A DNA stretch of 64,000 nt from Bimuria novae-zelandiae CBS 107.79. Its lineage: Eukaryota > Ascomycota > Dothideomycetes > Pleosporales > Didymosphaeriaceae. The notes beneath the pieces were generated by a model. It did no database searches. It saw only the letters and a list, made by a program, of their open reading frames with translations, and was not told the origin of the DNA. The translations under genes were made by a program, and so were the position numbers. Below, one piece after another: positions 46,120-57,336 of the stretch. Every line of letters starts with the position of its first letter. Position 1 is the first letter of the stretch. The stretch is taken from positions 465,038 through 529,037 of the forward strand of contig ML976699.1 in the NCBI GenBank assembly GCA_010015655.1, read 5' to 3'.

Positions 46120-47817
46120 ACTAAGGAAAGAGGTCGATATCGACGTTTTGACGTGCCCAGTCTTCAGCAAGCGGCTTGCCAAGCCGTCGGTGCAAACAAG
46201 TGTATATCTTTCAAGAAGATCGGCGAAGGCAACTACAACAAGGCATATCGCCTTGAGATGGAAGACGGCCAAAAAGTCATCGCAAAAGTCCCACACCCTA
46301 ATGCTAGCCCACAAGTACTTACCACTGCATCGGAAGTAGCAACTATAGAGTTTGCCCAGACCATTTTGAATATACCCGTCCCACGAGTTCTTGTTTGGAG
46401 TGCTACCGACCAAAACCCTGTCCAAGCAGAATATATTATCATGGAAGAAGCGAGAGGCTCCCAACTCCACGAAGTCTGGCAAGATCTTTCACTGCGGAGG
46501 AAGTCTGACATCATTCGTGAGTTTGTAGACGTTGAAAGGAAACTACTCTCAGTCTCCTTTGAAAAGTAGGATCCAACTTGCTCCAACAGAGAATTTGCGG
46601 CCGGTTTAACTTACACAAACTGGCAGATTGGGATCATTGTATTTTAAAGATAGTGGTATCGCAGGATGCGGGCCGGCTATCGTTACAACTGGTCCGCAAG
46701 ATGTCGTCGGTCACGTCGAATCAACTTATTGCATTGGACCCATCACTCGAAGGGAGTTCTGGGAGAAACAGCGCAGTGACATGCAATATCATGGTCCCTG
46801 TAAGTTTCTGGATGTCTATGAAACTCGGATATAGACTCACGATAATTGTAGGGACATCTTCTGCAGAATACCTAAAGTCTGTCGCTCGCCGTGAGATCGA
46901 CTGGATCAACGCCCATGCGAACCCACAGGAGCCAAATAAAACTCCATGGCAGTACATGAGTCCACAGCAGAAGTCCCCAGAGGCTCACACAGCTCTGTTA
47001 GAGAAATTTCTAGCTACAATTCCGTATATCACTCCCGAAGACCCAGAGATCGCCTCTCACAGACTTTGGCACCCAGACTTCCATGCTGGTAACATCTATA
47101 TCGACGACCAAGCCCGGATATCATGCATCATTGACTGGCAGGGAGCCTGGACTGCCCCGGTGTTCATCGGAGCCAACCCCCCATTGCTTCTGGACTATGG
47201 GATTGACATGTTGATGAAGCTCCCTGAAAACTTCAAAGCACTCGACGATGCTACAAAAGATGAGCTCAGATACCAAGTGTCTCAGTCTGTCTTAATTCGC
47301 ACGTACGAAACATCCACGGCGGAGACGAACCCTCTGATGTACAAGGTTATGCGACATCCCCATGGTCAGACCCTCAAGCAATTAGAAGCTTTTGTTGGCT
47401 CTACCTGGGACAACTGTCTCTTTCCCTTTGAAGAATGTTTGATCCGCGTTGAGAGGTGTGTTGATCTGTTTGCTATTAAGTTCCCTGGCTGACCATTGTT
47501 GCAGTGAGTGGGGCCACTTTGATACTAGCGAACCATGTCCGTACCATTTCTCAGCAGAGGAGATACGGCAACACTACGAAGAGGCGGAGTCTTTCAACAA
47601 GAGCCAGGAATTCTGGAAAGAGTTACAAGGTGTCTTGACTGATGAAGGCTATGCGTCGAACCTGACGAACATATACAACATATATGGGAGGAGGCCTTGG
47701 AGGAATCACACGCCAGCGGCTTTAAGATATTATTCATTCATTTACACGAACGCGCCGCATCATGATCTAATCGTTGACTACAAACGAGGAACAGGTGGAC
47801 AGCCAAGCTCTATCTAA
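46120..47817 (+). pseudogene. APH/AIM9-like phosphotransferase gene, 5' end lost
   Basis: The family consists of aminoglycoside-phosphotransferase-fold kinases of unknown substrate, some of them mitochondrial (AIM9). Exons 46120/46153-46565, 46627-46799, 46852-47455 and 47505 onward join in frame through 61-, 52- and 49-bp GT-AG introns. They give GEGNYNKAYRLEMEDGQKVI (nucleotide loop), then VIAKVPHP (catalytic Lys), RLWHPDFHAGNIYID (HxDxxxxN loop) and CIIDWQGAW (metal site). The kinase core is therefore complete. However, the frame extends upstream only as RRFDVPSLQQAACQAVG and then enters AT-rich repeat DNA with no usable ATG, so the first exon is missing. The C-terminus after TDEGYASN (about 47656) also stops resembling the family. 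Confidence 0.8.
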
Positions 47818-47819
47818 GT

Positions 47820-48260
47820 GTGGCAATGAACTCCTCCTTCGTCATTTTCCCGCTGTCCACGAAGGCTCGACCTCTTCTGCTTTCTCTAAGGCATCATCGT
47901 ACTGCTCCAACTCGCGCACCTTCCGTGCCGCGAACGCGTCGAGCTCTTCTGCGTTGTCAAATTCCTTCTCACGGTTCTTTCACTCCGCAGGACCCAAGTG
48001 TTGACATAGCTGTGTAAAGGGGAAGCTGTGCTGGTCGTTGAAGCCAACTAAGAGGAGCATGTACAGCCACATGGCCCCCGAGTCCTACGACCACTAACGA
48101 GACTGGAGAGCTCTTTCTCTTCGTGCCCCGGCATTTTGGCCTCCTCTTCCTCCAGGACACGTTTGAAAATCTCCAAATACCTGAAGTACGGGGCGGCAAT
48201 CTTGGGCGGCTCCAGCTGCGACGACTGCGATGTCACCCTCGGTGATTAACAGCACACCAG
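47820..48260 (-). pseudogene. Inverted 3' fragment of an AIM9-type kinase gene
   Basis: Read on the minus strand this gives PPKIAAPYFRYLEIFKRVL, then DSGAMWLYMLLLVGFNDQH, FPFTQLCQHLGPAE and ELDAFAARKVRELEQYDDAL, the usual C-terminal region of AIM9-type proteins. It is broken: a TGA follows LGPAE (near 47992) where Trp is expected, and one base shifts the frame before VDSGKMTKEEFIA. No catalytic domain is attached. It abuts the 3' end of the plus-strand kinase gene tail to tail. Confidence 0.65.
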
Positions 48261-49330
48261 ATCCGCCCCTGGCCCACCAACAAATGTACCCTTTGCCGAG
48301 CTTGAAGCCTGTTCCTCCGCTCCTGGAACGTCAACAACAGGCGCTAGCAATCAACATACGCATCCATCTTTCGAATTAAGCGTGCCTCGTGCACCTCATG
48401 ACACAATGCACAGTCCTCATGACACAATGCACAGTCAACCCTCTAGCGATCGCCTTTTTTCTGTTTTCCCCGAGGACTTCCGTACTAGTATCAGCAAGCA
48501 CGAGGGGAAAGCCGTTGTAGCGATGTGGTTGTCCTTGGATACAGGCATCAACACTATATCGCTCGGTATTGATTACATTACCCGACCTGAGCGTGACAGC
48601 TCGCCATCCGCATCCCGGAGCAAGAACTGCTCTCCACTATCGGCATTCAGCTGGGTCCGTACAGCCAATCGGGATTGCGTGGCTATTGTCGCCGGGGTAA
48701 CTTCTTCGGCAACACACAGCGCCTGATTTTCAGTGTAGAACATGCCATCGGTGCCTGTCACGGTTTATAGCTCTTTCTCTGTGCGATAGTTGCAGCTACC
48801 CTTACTCGACTGCAGCTTACCTTTCTGATAGCATGACACCTATCTGGGACTAGCGTTGTTTGTGCCTGTGCACCTATACCTTCTGTAGTTCCTAGATAGT
48901 ACAACCTCAGTTCAATCCTGCAATCTTTTCCACTGCGTACTGTCCGCTCAGCGCTCTGCCTCACCGCGACAGTGCCAGACACTCCTCGTAGCTCGATATG
49001 CCGAGCTGATAGGACATAACACCATCCTAACACCATCGCGAAGACGAAGTTACCGGTAGAGTTCTTCTAAAGGTCTTTAAACCCCGGCCAAATTGCATCG
49101 TTCGTGACTTGACAGTACTGGGGCTGGCGTATACCGAGCAAAATCTTCGACGCTCGAGATACTTCCAGCTGACCATGGATGTCACACTGTGTCGAACCTG
49201 TGACGTCGAAAAAGAGTGTTGAGGCAATCGTTGTTGTGATTGAGAAGCTACGCTATAGAGCTATATACTGTGGATCACGTGCACGGGTCGCACGTACGCG
49301 GGTGGCCCAAGCTTCATGTCCTAAACCGTC
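48261..49330. other. 1.1 kb without a supported gene
   Basis: A 114-codon plus frame (48382-48726) and 92/66-codon minus frames overlap each other and show no family. The plus frame only contains the 21-bp duplication listed separately. Nothing else is seen. Confidence 0.45.
48394..48435. repeat. Perfect 21-bp tandem duplication
   Basis: Two adjacent identical 21-mers begin CCTCATGACACAATG, at 48394-48414 and 48415-48435. The length is a multiple of three. Likely a recent slippage duplication. Confidence 0.9.
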
Positions 49331-50285
49331 ACAGTTATAGCGTAGGTAACTTTAATAATGCCGCTAGAGATTATCTTTATATAGTAGTACCTATATATAA
49401 AGTAAGTGCGCTCTCTCTCCTTACCACGCTTAACTAATAGTAGACCCTATAAAGTAACATAATAGCTATACTTAAATACCTAGTTCTTTTTACTTATTAG
49501 CGTGCGCGTAGGCTTCTTATACTAACTTAGATAACACTAATTAAGGCCTTTAAATATATCTTTAAAATAGCTATTAAAGCTATTTTTACTATCCTCGCCT
49601 TTTTTTATTAATTAAAGCTACTATTATTATAATTAAAGCTTTAGCTAGCATAATAATAGACGCCTTTACTACCTACTTAAGTACTTAAAGCTTTTATAGT
49701 TACTTATTTAGTAGGTTAGTGTCTATTTAGGAGCTTTTTAATACCTTAAAAAAGGTTTTTAATATTTTAGTTTACGTTTTTAGCGGCTCTTCTTAGGTAT
49801 TAGTAAGCTTAATAGGCTAGCTAGCCATGCTATAAGGTAGGCTATTACTCTTAATAGCTTTAAGCGTGGGGGCGCACGCGCGTTTAGTAAAAGAGTACTA
49901 CTAGTAGCTTAAATTTCGCGTTTAGGTAGTATACTAGGCTATTATCAGGTCTAATAATATTAAAAAGTACGCTAGAAGTGCTCTAGATAGCTTTAATAAT
50001 ATAAAAAGTATATAATAGTAAGTAATAGAGACGCGTTAAGTAGATATAAAATAGTTAAGTAAGGCGTTTAAAGCCCCTTAAGCTAGTGCTAACGCAATAA
50101 TAGCTAATTATAATACTAATTTAGCTACTAACTTAGTATTTAAAGCTAATTAAATTTAATAAATCTATAAATTAAGCTATCTATTAAGACTTAAATTGCT
50201 ACTAAATCTAAATAGGAAGACTTAATTTGAGAGACTTATAAATTTATTAACTTAAAAAGTCAGATTTGCAAGTATACTTGATTTT
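49330..50285. other. Short AT-rich repeat block
   Basis: TpA-rich DNA with abrupt edges, similar in texture to the two larger blocks. No readable transposon protein and no terminal repeats were found. It lies just upstream of the NLR pseudogene. Confidence 0.6.
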
Positions 50286-50626
50286 TGACAAGTATGAGCG
50301 CAACGACTAAGCACACAGGCGCAGCGATTCAGCCTGATCCGTCAACAGCTGAAGGCGCAAGATAACCCTCATGAACGTTGACAACGCCAGAGATACCTTG
50401 AGCACCACATTGAAAACTTCTCATCCGCAAGGCAAGAGCCACACACCAAACACCTTGAAGTAGCCTACAGGAAGTGGTCCTTGATCCCTGGATTCGTAGG
50501 ATGGCCCAAAGCATATTGCAGCACCGATTCAATTACCGAAATCAGCAAAAGCGGTGAGATTAAGGGTTCGTCCCGTGCATACCCGCACTATTGAACATCA
50601 CTCCGGGAGGTCTGTGCTACTCAGAT

Positions 50627-53600
50627 ATGGCCGACCCTCTCACGGCCTTAGGGGCGGCATCAAACATCATCCAGCTCGTTGACATTGCGTGGAGGCTTAT
50701 CAGTGACACGCGCGAAATTTACCAATCTGGAGAAGGCCTCTGTGAAGATCACTTGGTTTTGGATACAATTGCCCAAGATGCAATCATGCTCAACAATGCC
50801 ATTACTGCCTCTACGACTCTCAAACTCGGTCCAGCCTCACGTACTCTCCACGCGCTTATATTAGAGAGCAGCAAAGTTGCCCGCGACCTGGTTGCTGCTC
50901 TAGAAGAGATACGCAAGCAAACAACAATGGAAGAAAAGTCTGCGAAGGCAGGACTTCGCTCAGTTGTGATCCAGGCTTTTGGCGTGAAAGACAGCGGCAA
51001 CAGAAAAGTACCCATGACAAAGAGACGCTGGGATTGTTTTCGGGCAGCTTTAAAAGGCATATGGACCAAGGACAAAATAAAAGGATTCATCGACAGACTT
51101 GGCAAGTTACAGGAACAAGTCTCTGTCCACATCGATTTCTTGATCTTGTGAGTGATTCAAGCTTGCTGAAAGGTCGAGCGAATTATTGCGTCTCTGGACA
51201 ACTTCCACCTTTCTCAATGCAATACATACTAATTCGTTATTAGCCAGCATCTACGCGAACAGTCCGACATGATTGTTAGCCTGGAGCAAACATCGAAAAA
51301 CCTCGGTGTCACCGGATGGAACGAGCTCCACCAGGTAGCGGACAAAATCAGTGCCAAGCTTGATCAGATGCGGGAAGAGACGCGCGAAACACAGAAGGGC
51401 ATGTTGAAAGTCTTAGAACTTTTCCTTCGAGTTGACGACCACGAAACATTTGTGCAAATCGGCATGACTGGCTCAGACACCTTGTTCTTGCTCGATTCTG
51501 TCAGAGCTCTCAGGGAGGGACGGATCACTACTAAGCTCAACAACGAGTCCCTGGGAAGTCTGCATTTCAGTAAAATAGAAGCTAGATAGCGAAGAGTCGA
51601 TAATGCGCACGCGAAAACCGTCAACTGGATTTTTCAGAGCTCGACTAAGGCCATATTTCCAAATTTCACGACGTGGTTACAGAAAGGCACGGGAACTTAT
51701 TGGATCCAAGGAAAGACCGGATCAGTAAATCTACACTCATGAAGTTTATATCTGATCATCCAACAACCAAGGAGATGCTTCGTGAATGGACGGGCTGCCA
51801 CAGGCTCGTGACGGCCAAATTTTTCTTCTGGAACTCCAGTACACGACTTCAAAAATCCAGGAAAGGTTTGCTGCGCTCTCTCCTCTTCGAAATACTGCGT
51901 AAGTGTCCCGACATGATACGTTATGTGGCGAATGAAAATCGCTCGGCGTCGTTGGCGAGAGCCGCAAGACCGCAAGACGAGGATGACGTTTGGAGCATGG
52001 ACGAGCTTTCGCAGGCTTACTCATCTCTAATGGAACACTGCCACAACACTGGGGTCAAGTTTTGTTTCTTCATCGACCGGCTTGATGAGTTTGAGGAAGA
52101 CCGACAAACACATTCCGACCTCATCAAAACTCTACAAATGCTTGTATCATCCAATAAGATCAAGCTCTGTGTTTCTAGCCGACCATGGGTTATGTTCTCA
52201 GACGCGTTCGGAGAGAATCCAGAACAACTACTCAAAGTTGAGGATCTTACCAAGGATGACATTCGCCGTTACGTTACCGACAAATTCAACGAGAACTCGC
52301 AGTTTAGAATTATGAGTCGCACAAGTACAATATACAACGAATTCATCGAGGAGATAACGCACCAAGCCCATGGAGTCTTTCTGTGGGTCTTTCTTGTTGT
52401 CAGGGATCTTCTCGAAGGATTTTCGCACAGTGACACGGTCAAAATCCTTCAGAAGCGTCTACGTCGCTTTCCGGCGGACCTTGAAAGTTACTTTCAACAT
52501 ATGATAGACTCTATTCCAGATATTTACCTGCTAGAGACTGCACGATCAGTCTGGTTAGCGACGTCAGTGACCCAACCACAGCTGCTCATGGTCTACTCTC
52601 TTCTAGATGATGTAGCAGACGACCTGCCGCGTTTCCTTCGACGAAAGAAGTTCTCAATAATATATGGGACAGAAGTTCGTTCACGGGCCGATCAAATGCG
52701 GCGACGCCTCGATGGTCGTTGTCGGGGCCTGCTTGAGATAATCCATGATGAAGAGCCTTGCAGCCATCCCTTCTTCGAATACAAGGTGGATTTCCTCCAT
52801 CGGACAGTACGCGACTTTCGTTTCGATTCTCCACAAATTCGAAGTATGACTGAGCATCATCGTTTTGTAGACATCCGAACAAATGGCTGGTTGTTGCTCT
52901 GTGCGGCTACTTTGGCAACTATTAGATGCGCCTCGTCCTGTGCAAGCAACTGGAAGAATATGCGACGATTGCTAGAAGATTTGTTCTATTTTGCCCACGA
53001 AGCGGAATCGAATCTCGACGACCACGCAACGCTCATACGTCTGTTGCAGGACGCCGAGGAGTGCTTCGTGACGGCCCGTGACTACTCTGGGAGACGTGAA
53101 GAAAAGGGTTTATATTCAACATTGGCATGCCATGCAAATGTTCTTTCCTTTTTGAAGGCGATGGGAACCGTTCCAAATGTTCAAGGCCCTAACCTGAGGA
53201 GCCCACTTTTAGACCATGCACTCCAGCCGCCTGCCCAATGCGAGACGTCTAGTTCTTCACAGCGCTGGGCCATTCACCCTCGCATTATCAGCTATCTCCT
53301 AGAGAGCGGCGCTAACCCGAATGTTCTCTTTTGCAAAGCCGACGGTCATGACACAACCCCTTGGGAGCATTTCCTCGCTACCATTGCTCGCGGTGATATC
53401 AAGACTAAGGATGAAAGAGTTTTCATAACCACACAGATCCTCTTGGAGAACGGAGCGGCAAGATATTGAACGACGTCGCTCAATGATACCGTGGAGAATA
53501 TCATATCGAAAAATTTCAACGATGAGCAGGCGGAAATGCTTCTCAATACACGAGCTGTCGCGCCACGGAGGATGGTATCAGTGGCATGGGGTAGTTGGAA

Positions 53601-53631
53601 CTACTGGCCATGGATACGCGGAGGTACGTGA
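50627..53631 (+). pseudogene. NLR/STAND protein (SesA-like N-domain, NACHT-type NTPase), disrupted
   Basis: Fungal NLRs sense non-self and trigger cell death. The start MADPLTALGAASNIIQLVDI at 50627 and the helical first 170 residues fit the SesA/NACHT-associated N-terminal domain. Exon 1 (50627-51147) joins exon 2 (51244 on) across a 96-bp GTGAGT...TAG intron. The NTPase region shows WLQKGTGTYWIQGKTGS, where Walker A should run on as GKST. A base is missing at about 51725, so the frame shifts into STLMKFISDHPTT. Walker B reads FCFFIDRLDEFEED. C-terminal HPRIISYLLESGANPN is ankyrin-like. Two stops also interrupt it: TAG at 51587 (probably from CAG) and TGA at 53467, beyond which the frame stays open to 53631. 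Three lesions make this a pseudogene unless the assembly is wrong. Confidence 0.85.
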
Positions 53632-54458
53632 ATACATGTGAATTAGAACGTGGGGTAGTGCGTGTTAAAACACGCGATGTATTCAAATTCAGACGTTGAT
53701 AGCGGTTACATCCTACAACCTCGGAAGCCATTGCAACTCTCCGCATCCTCTTTATCCCCGTGCTCCCTCTCAAGGCTGAGGGTCCGCCTTACAGTGGTAA
53801 GGAGAAGGGATCTTGATTCGGCCGCTGTATAGCTTAAGCTAGAATAACACACTGCATTCACTTTGCTGTTCACGTCGGCACGGGTGACTTTGAGTTGCAG
53901 GCATGCGAATGCGCCCACGCACTGCGACATTTTCTGTGGGTCGCGCCAGATTAGTAAGGGGGCAGTGCAAAGGTGGACAAGGGACACCGCGCACTCCCAA
54001 CGTTCCACCTCGTTCCTCCTCTTCCTCGAGGACTATGCTTGAACCAGCGACGAGGAATCGCGCACCGCGAAATGCGGTCGTGACGTGCGCAGCGAACTCC
54101 TTCCCGGACCAAAGGACGAGACACTCGACCGGGAGCAAGAATTTTTACGAAATAAACCGCGATCTCATTGAACGAAGCATCTTCATTTGGCACTAATATA
54201 CATGGTATAGGGAAAGAAGGCTCGGGGTACACCTGCTTCAATAGAGATGAGTGAAAGGAACAATTGCTCTGCATAGCAGCGGGCATCATGCGAGCCAGCG
54301 ACAGACTATCCACTTTGATTACCCCGCCGTATTCATTCGATACCGTAACGAGTCGTAAAATGCCACCGGACACCCAACGGGTGTGACGCTTGCCAGCAGC
54401 TGTCTGGCCAAGGGTGCAGGAACAGTCGCAGACCACCCTGCATGTGCATCTGATCGCT
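53632..54458. other. Intergenic, no supported gene
   Basis: Overlapping frames of about 100 codons on both strands (53706-54196) lack recognisable features. The part next to 54459 is the 3' flank of the minus-strand gene. Confidence 0.5.
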
Positions 54459-54953
54459 TCAGGACTTGCGTCCGAACGCCTTATTCGCGGTCTCGGTGAA
54501 GGAGAAGTCGTTGAAGAGCCACGAGTTGGAATGACGCCCGCGCCACATGTCACTGCTGCTTGTGCTACGTCGCGACGGCGCGGGTTTGGACGCGATGGAG
54601 CTTTGGCTGGCGGAGGAGACGTGTCGGGGCTGCTGGGGTCGCTGCGTCGCATGTGTTGGGCTGGCGGGATGCGCCGTGCGGGTTGGTGGCATGTTTTGAG
54701 GAGGCATCACCATCAGCGAATTGGAGCGTTTGCGCGACGCTGCGACCCGAGACCGACTGCGCGACCGACCACGAATCTTTGCGCTAATGGCGCCGAAGAA
54801 GGATTCTTCAGCTGGGCTCGTCGGCGAGCGAGGTCCACGAGAATATGTCGATGTGGGCGACAGCATGTCTGGGGACGCTGTGCTGGAGGACCCGCTCGTC
54901 CCAGTGCGAATGGGCGGCGGGGGCTGAAAGCGCTCGTTATCGTAGGACGGCAT
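54459..54953 (-). CDS. Conserved small fungal protein, Ser/Arg-rich, unknown function
   Basis: 164 aa from ATG 54953 (MPSYDNERFQPPPP). The middle is low-complexity Ser/Pro/Arg (RGRSRSRSRVAASRKRS) with many potential phosphorylation sites. The C-terminus SWLFNDFSFTETANKAFGRK resembles a short conserved motif I associate with small fungal hypothetical proteins (WLF-x-x-FS-x-T). There is no signal peptide or membrane segment. An in-frame TTG three codons upstream is not a likely start. Function unknown. Confidence 0.7.
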   Translation of the reverse strand: MPSYDNERFQPPPPIRTGTSGSSSTASPDMLSPTSTYSRGPRSPTSPAEESFFGAISAKIRGRSRSRSRVAASRKRSNSLMVMPPQNMPPTRTAHPASPTHATQRPQQPRHVSSASQSSIASKPAPSRRSTSSSDMWRGRHSNSWLFNDFSFTETANKAFGRKS

Positions 54954-55965
54954 TATTGGCAATGCGTGTGGAACTGTGTTTGCGGGGTATCAAGCTCCAG
55001 TATATTATCCGGGCGTTGAAGAACCGGGCCAGCGCGTGTTGAAATAGCTTCGCAAAAGGACAAAGGGCAGTTTTCAGGACAGATATGCGGCTCACGTCCA
55101 CATGTGCCGCCTCCTCTCAACTTATGTATCAGTTATTCCTCCACGGGAACAGGTCACAAAGAACACAGTCCCACGCTTGGCGCATACCCTCGCATATCAC
55201 ACCTGGATTGGATGTCGGTGAGCACGAACCGTCGCCGGCCAATCATCCGCGCCGCAGGGCGTCTAGCCCACGCGAACGCTCCACAGGACTGGTGTGCGCG
55301 AGCCCAGTACACCGACTCCTCGCTCGCGGGCGCTGCCTTAGCGGACCCTCCGCCTGCAAAGACAGCGCACGCTGCCGAGAAGAGCAACCCAGAACCCGAC
55401 GGACCCCGAAGTCAGATACAGGGCTGATGTCTCCAACACCAATCGGGACTGCGTAAGCGAGGCTGCTGCCTTGGAACCAAGGTTTGTGGACGACATCGCG
55501 TGTCAACTCCGTCACTAAGACGACCAACTATGCCTCTGTTCCAGACTGAAACTGGTCCGTGCCGCGGATGGAAGATATTCATTGTTTTTGAAACGAGACA
55601 TGCGTGCGGTGTGGGGTCGGACTTGTAGACAGATAGGCGTGTGGCATGACCTGTTGTGGTTCAGTGGTTTGTGAGTCCTCCGGGAAAAGATGCGTGTCCT
55701 TTGCTTGTGTTCTCGGCTGTGCCGACCTTGTGCAGAGACAGTCGATCACCTGCAGATCTTTTGCTCGTGGAGTATCAGAGAATTAGAGTAGAGTATTATC
55801 TGCATCTGTGCGAAAATGCTATTCTGCGTGGATGCGGAGTTGCTGTTGGAGGCGCAAAAAAGGCACATCGTCCCATTACACAACAAAGAAGCTTAGAGAA
55901 CTCTATCACTCCTTGCCGTGACGTGACGAAAGAAAAAGTTACGCTTGCTTTCGTCCTGTTTTGCT
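54954..55965. other. Intergenic between the small protein gene and tRNA-Gly
   Basis: 1 kb of ordinary composition. The frames at 55085-55527 overlap on both strands and have no domain. The 5' UTR and promoter of the minus-strand gene are expected in 54954-55300. Confidence 0.5.
55933..55937 (-). terminator. Probable Pol III terminator of tRNA-Gly
   Basis: The first run of five T on the minus strand lies about 28 nt past the tRNA 3' end. The distance is longer than usual, so an earlier weak stop is possible. Confidence 0.4.
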
Positions 55966-56036
55966 TGCGCCAAAGGGGAGTCGAACCCCTGCCAATTGCT
56001 TGGAAGGCAATTATCCTACCGCTGGACCATTGGCGC
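55966..56036 (-). tRNA. tRNA-Gly (anticodon UCC)
   Basis: The minus strand folds as a cloverleaf of 71 nt without an intron. The acceptor stem is GCGCCAA with TTGGCGC, the anticodon stem-loop is ATTGC-CTTCCAA-GCAAT with anticodon TCC, and the T-arm is CAGGGGTTCGACTCCCCTT. A-box (TGGTCCAGCGG) and B-box (GGTTCGACTCC) are good Pol III promoters. The discriminator base is A. Confidence 0.95.
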
Positions 56037-56984
56037 GGTCCATGACTCGAGATTACTCGGGTAGATGTTTAATTCAAGCTTGTTGATGAAAATTTTGCTC
56101 AAATAAAAATATATCTAGAGACGAAAGCTTGTGGACCAGGAGGGCAGCTTCATAAAGGAGAGCGATAAGCCCCGATAACAAGCTAGCTGAACAGACTTTT
56201 GCAATTGCATCATTCCAGTGTGGGCTGGTTCGACTCGCTAAACAACCCAATGGCTCACCACCTCTGGTCCTCCTGCCTTTGAACCACCAAACTCCAAAAT
56301 ATTCACAGCAAGAATCATCACAGTCTCTGCCACTATAATAAGATATTTTCCCTGAGACTTTGTATCGATGCTCAATTACGACCGCACCCACGGCCCAGCG
56401 GCAGGATGATTGCGTTCCATCTAGCACAGCTAGGCGAGCAATTGGCAGGCGGTGCGCTTCGCGCAGGGCTGCCTGTAGAGTCTACCGGGTCTCACATTAC
56501 AGGAACGACTGCTTCAAGCCAAGGTTAGATATGCGCGGTAGATGGTTGATCGCGCAGATCGGACGGCCACGAGCTCAAAGTGTGCTCTGGGCATATCTAG
56601 TCGAGTGGGCCAAAGTGTGTGTGAAATGACTAACTGGAGATTGCATAGACTCTTTCATACATATCTCATCCGCAAAGAGCAAATCTATCGCGGCTTCTTA
56701 TAAGCCTAGTTAAAGCAGGAGATTCTGTGAGTCGTCACATGAGACATTTAGAGTCAATTGCACCAGGTACAGTGCGAATTCCTTTGGTAATTTTCTTTAT
56801 TTGATTGGGTGCCTATAGCAAAACGAGCGGAAGTAGACAGAGGTTAAAAAGCCCACAGCTAGACGAACAGACGCCTGTCATCATCTGCACGGTCATTTCC
56901 AGAATCTCAGTCCTCCAAACATCTAGGTAGCTGTCTCAGCCCATACTAGAGACTTCTCCACAGTCGAAATGCCGGCTCTAGCTC
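56037..56984. other. Intergenic, no supported gene
   Basis: Contains a 117-codon minus frame (56074-56427) with no recognisable domain, and otherwise nothing. The 3' flank of the cysteine-rich gene lies at the right end. Confidence 0.45.
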
Positions 56985-57336
56985 TCAAGCACAGCAGCCT
57001 CTGCCCTCACACGAGCTCCCATCAGTGCAGCAAATAGTGTTTGATCCACATCCACAGGTATCGCCGCAGGCGAGAATGCAAGCTGAATAGCCGATTGGGT
57101 TGGTCGGAAAGCCGTTTGCGCAGTTGGTCCCGCAGTCGGACTGGCAGTTGCAGTCGCAAGCACGCTGCTGGAGAGTGCCTGTGGGATTTAGTTGGTATAT
57201 TGACTCAGTAGAATTCAGCGCATGGGCACAGTGTGCTCGCACAAGGAGGAGCACACTGGTGGGACTGCATGTGCGTACCAGGCATGGCTGCGGTAGCAGT
57301 GGCGAGGGCCATAGCGATGAGAATTTTGAAGCGCAT
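56985..57336 (-). CDS. Small secreted cysteine-rich protein (candidate effector)
   Basis: Exon 1 (57336-57243) and exon 2 (57178-56985), with a 64-bp GTGCGA...CAG intron holding ACTAA-type branch sequence, give 95 aa. The signal peptide MRFKILIAMALATATAA is followed by a mature chain with 16 cysteines, including the C-x-C-x-C run ACDCNCQSDCGTNC and the closely spaced ICCTDGSSCEGRGCC end. The cysteines are continuous only in the spliced frame, which supports the intron. I recognise no family. Fungal proteins of this kind are often apoplastic effectors or antimicrobial peptides, which is only inference here. The gene stands alone with more than 900 bp free on either side. Confidence 0.7.

Noticed and set aside
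53903..54196. tRNA-like stretch near 54040
   Set aside because: A GAACCAGCG piece suggested a T-arm, but no acceptor or anticodon stem could be formed.
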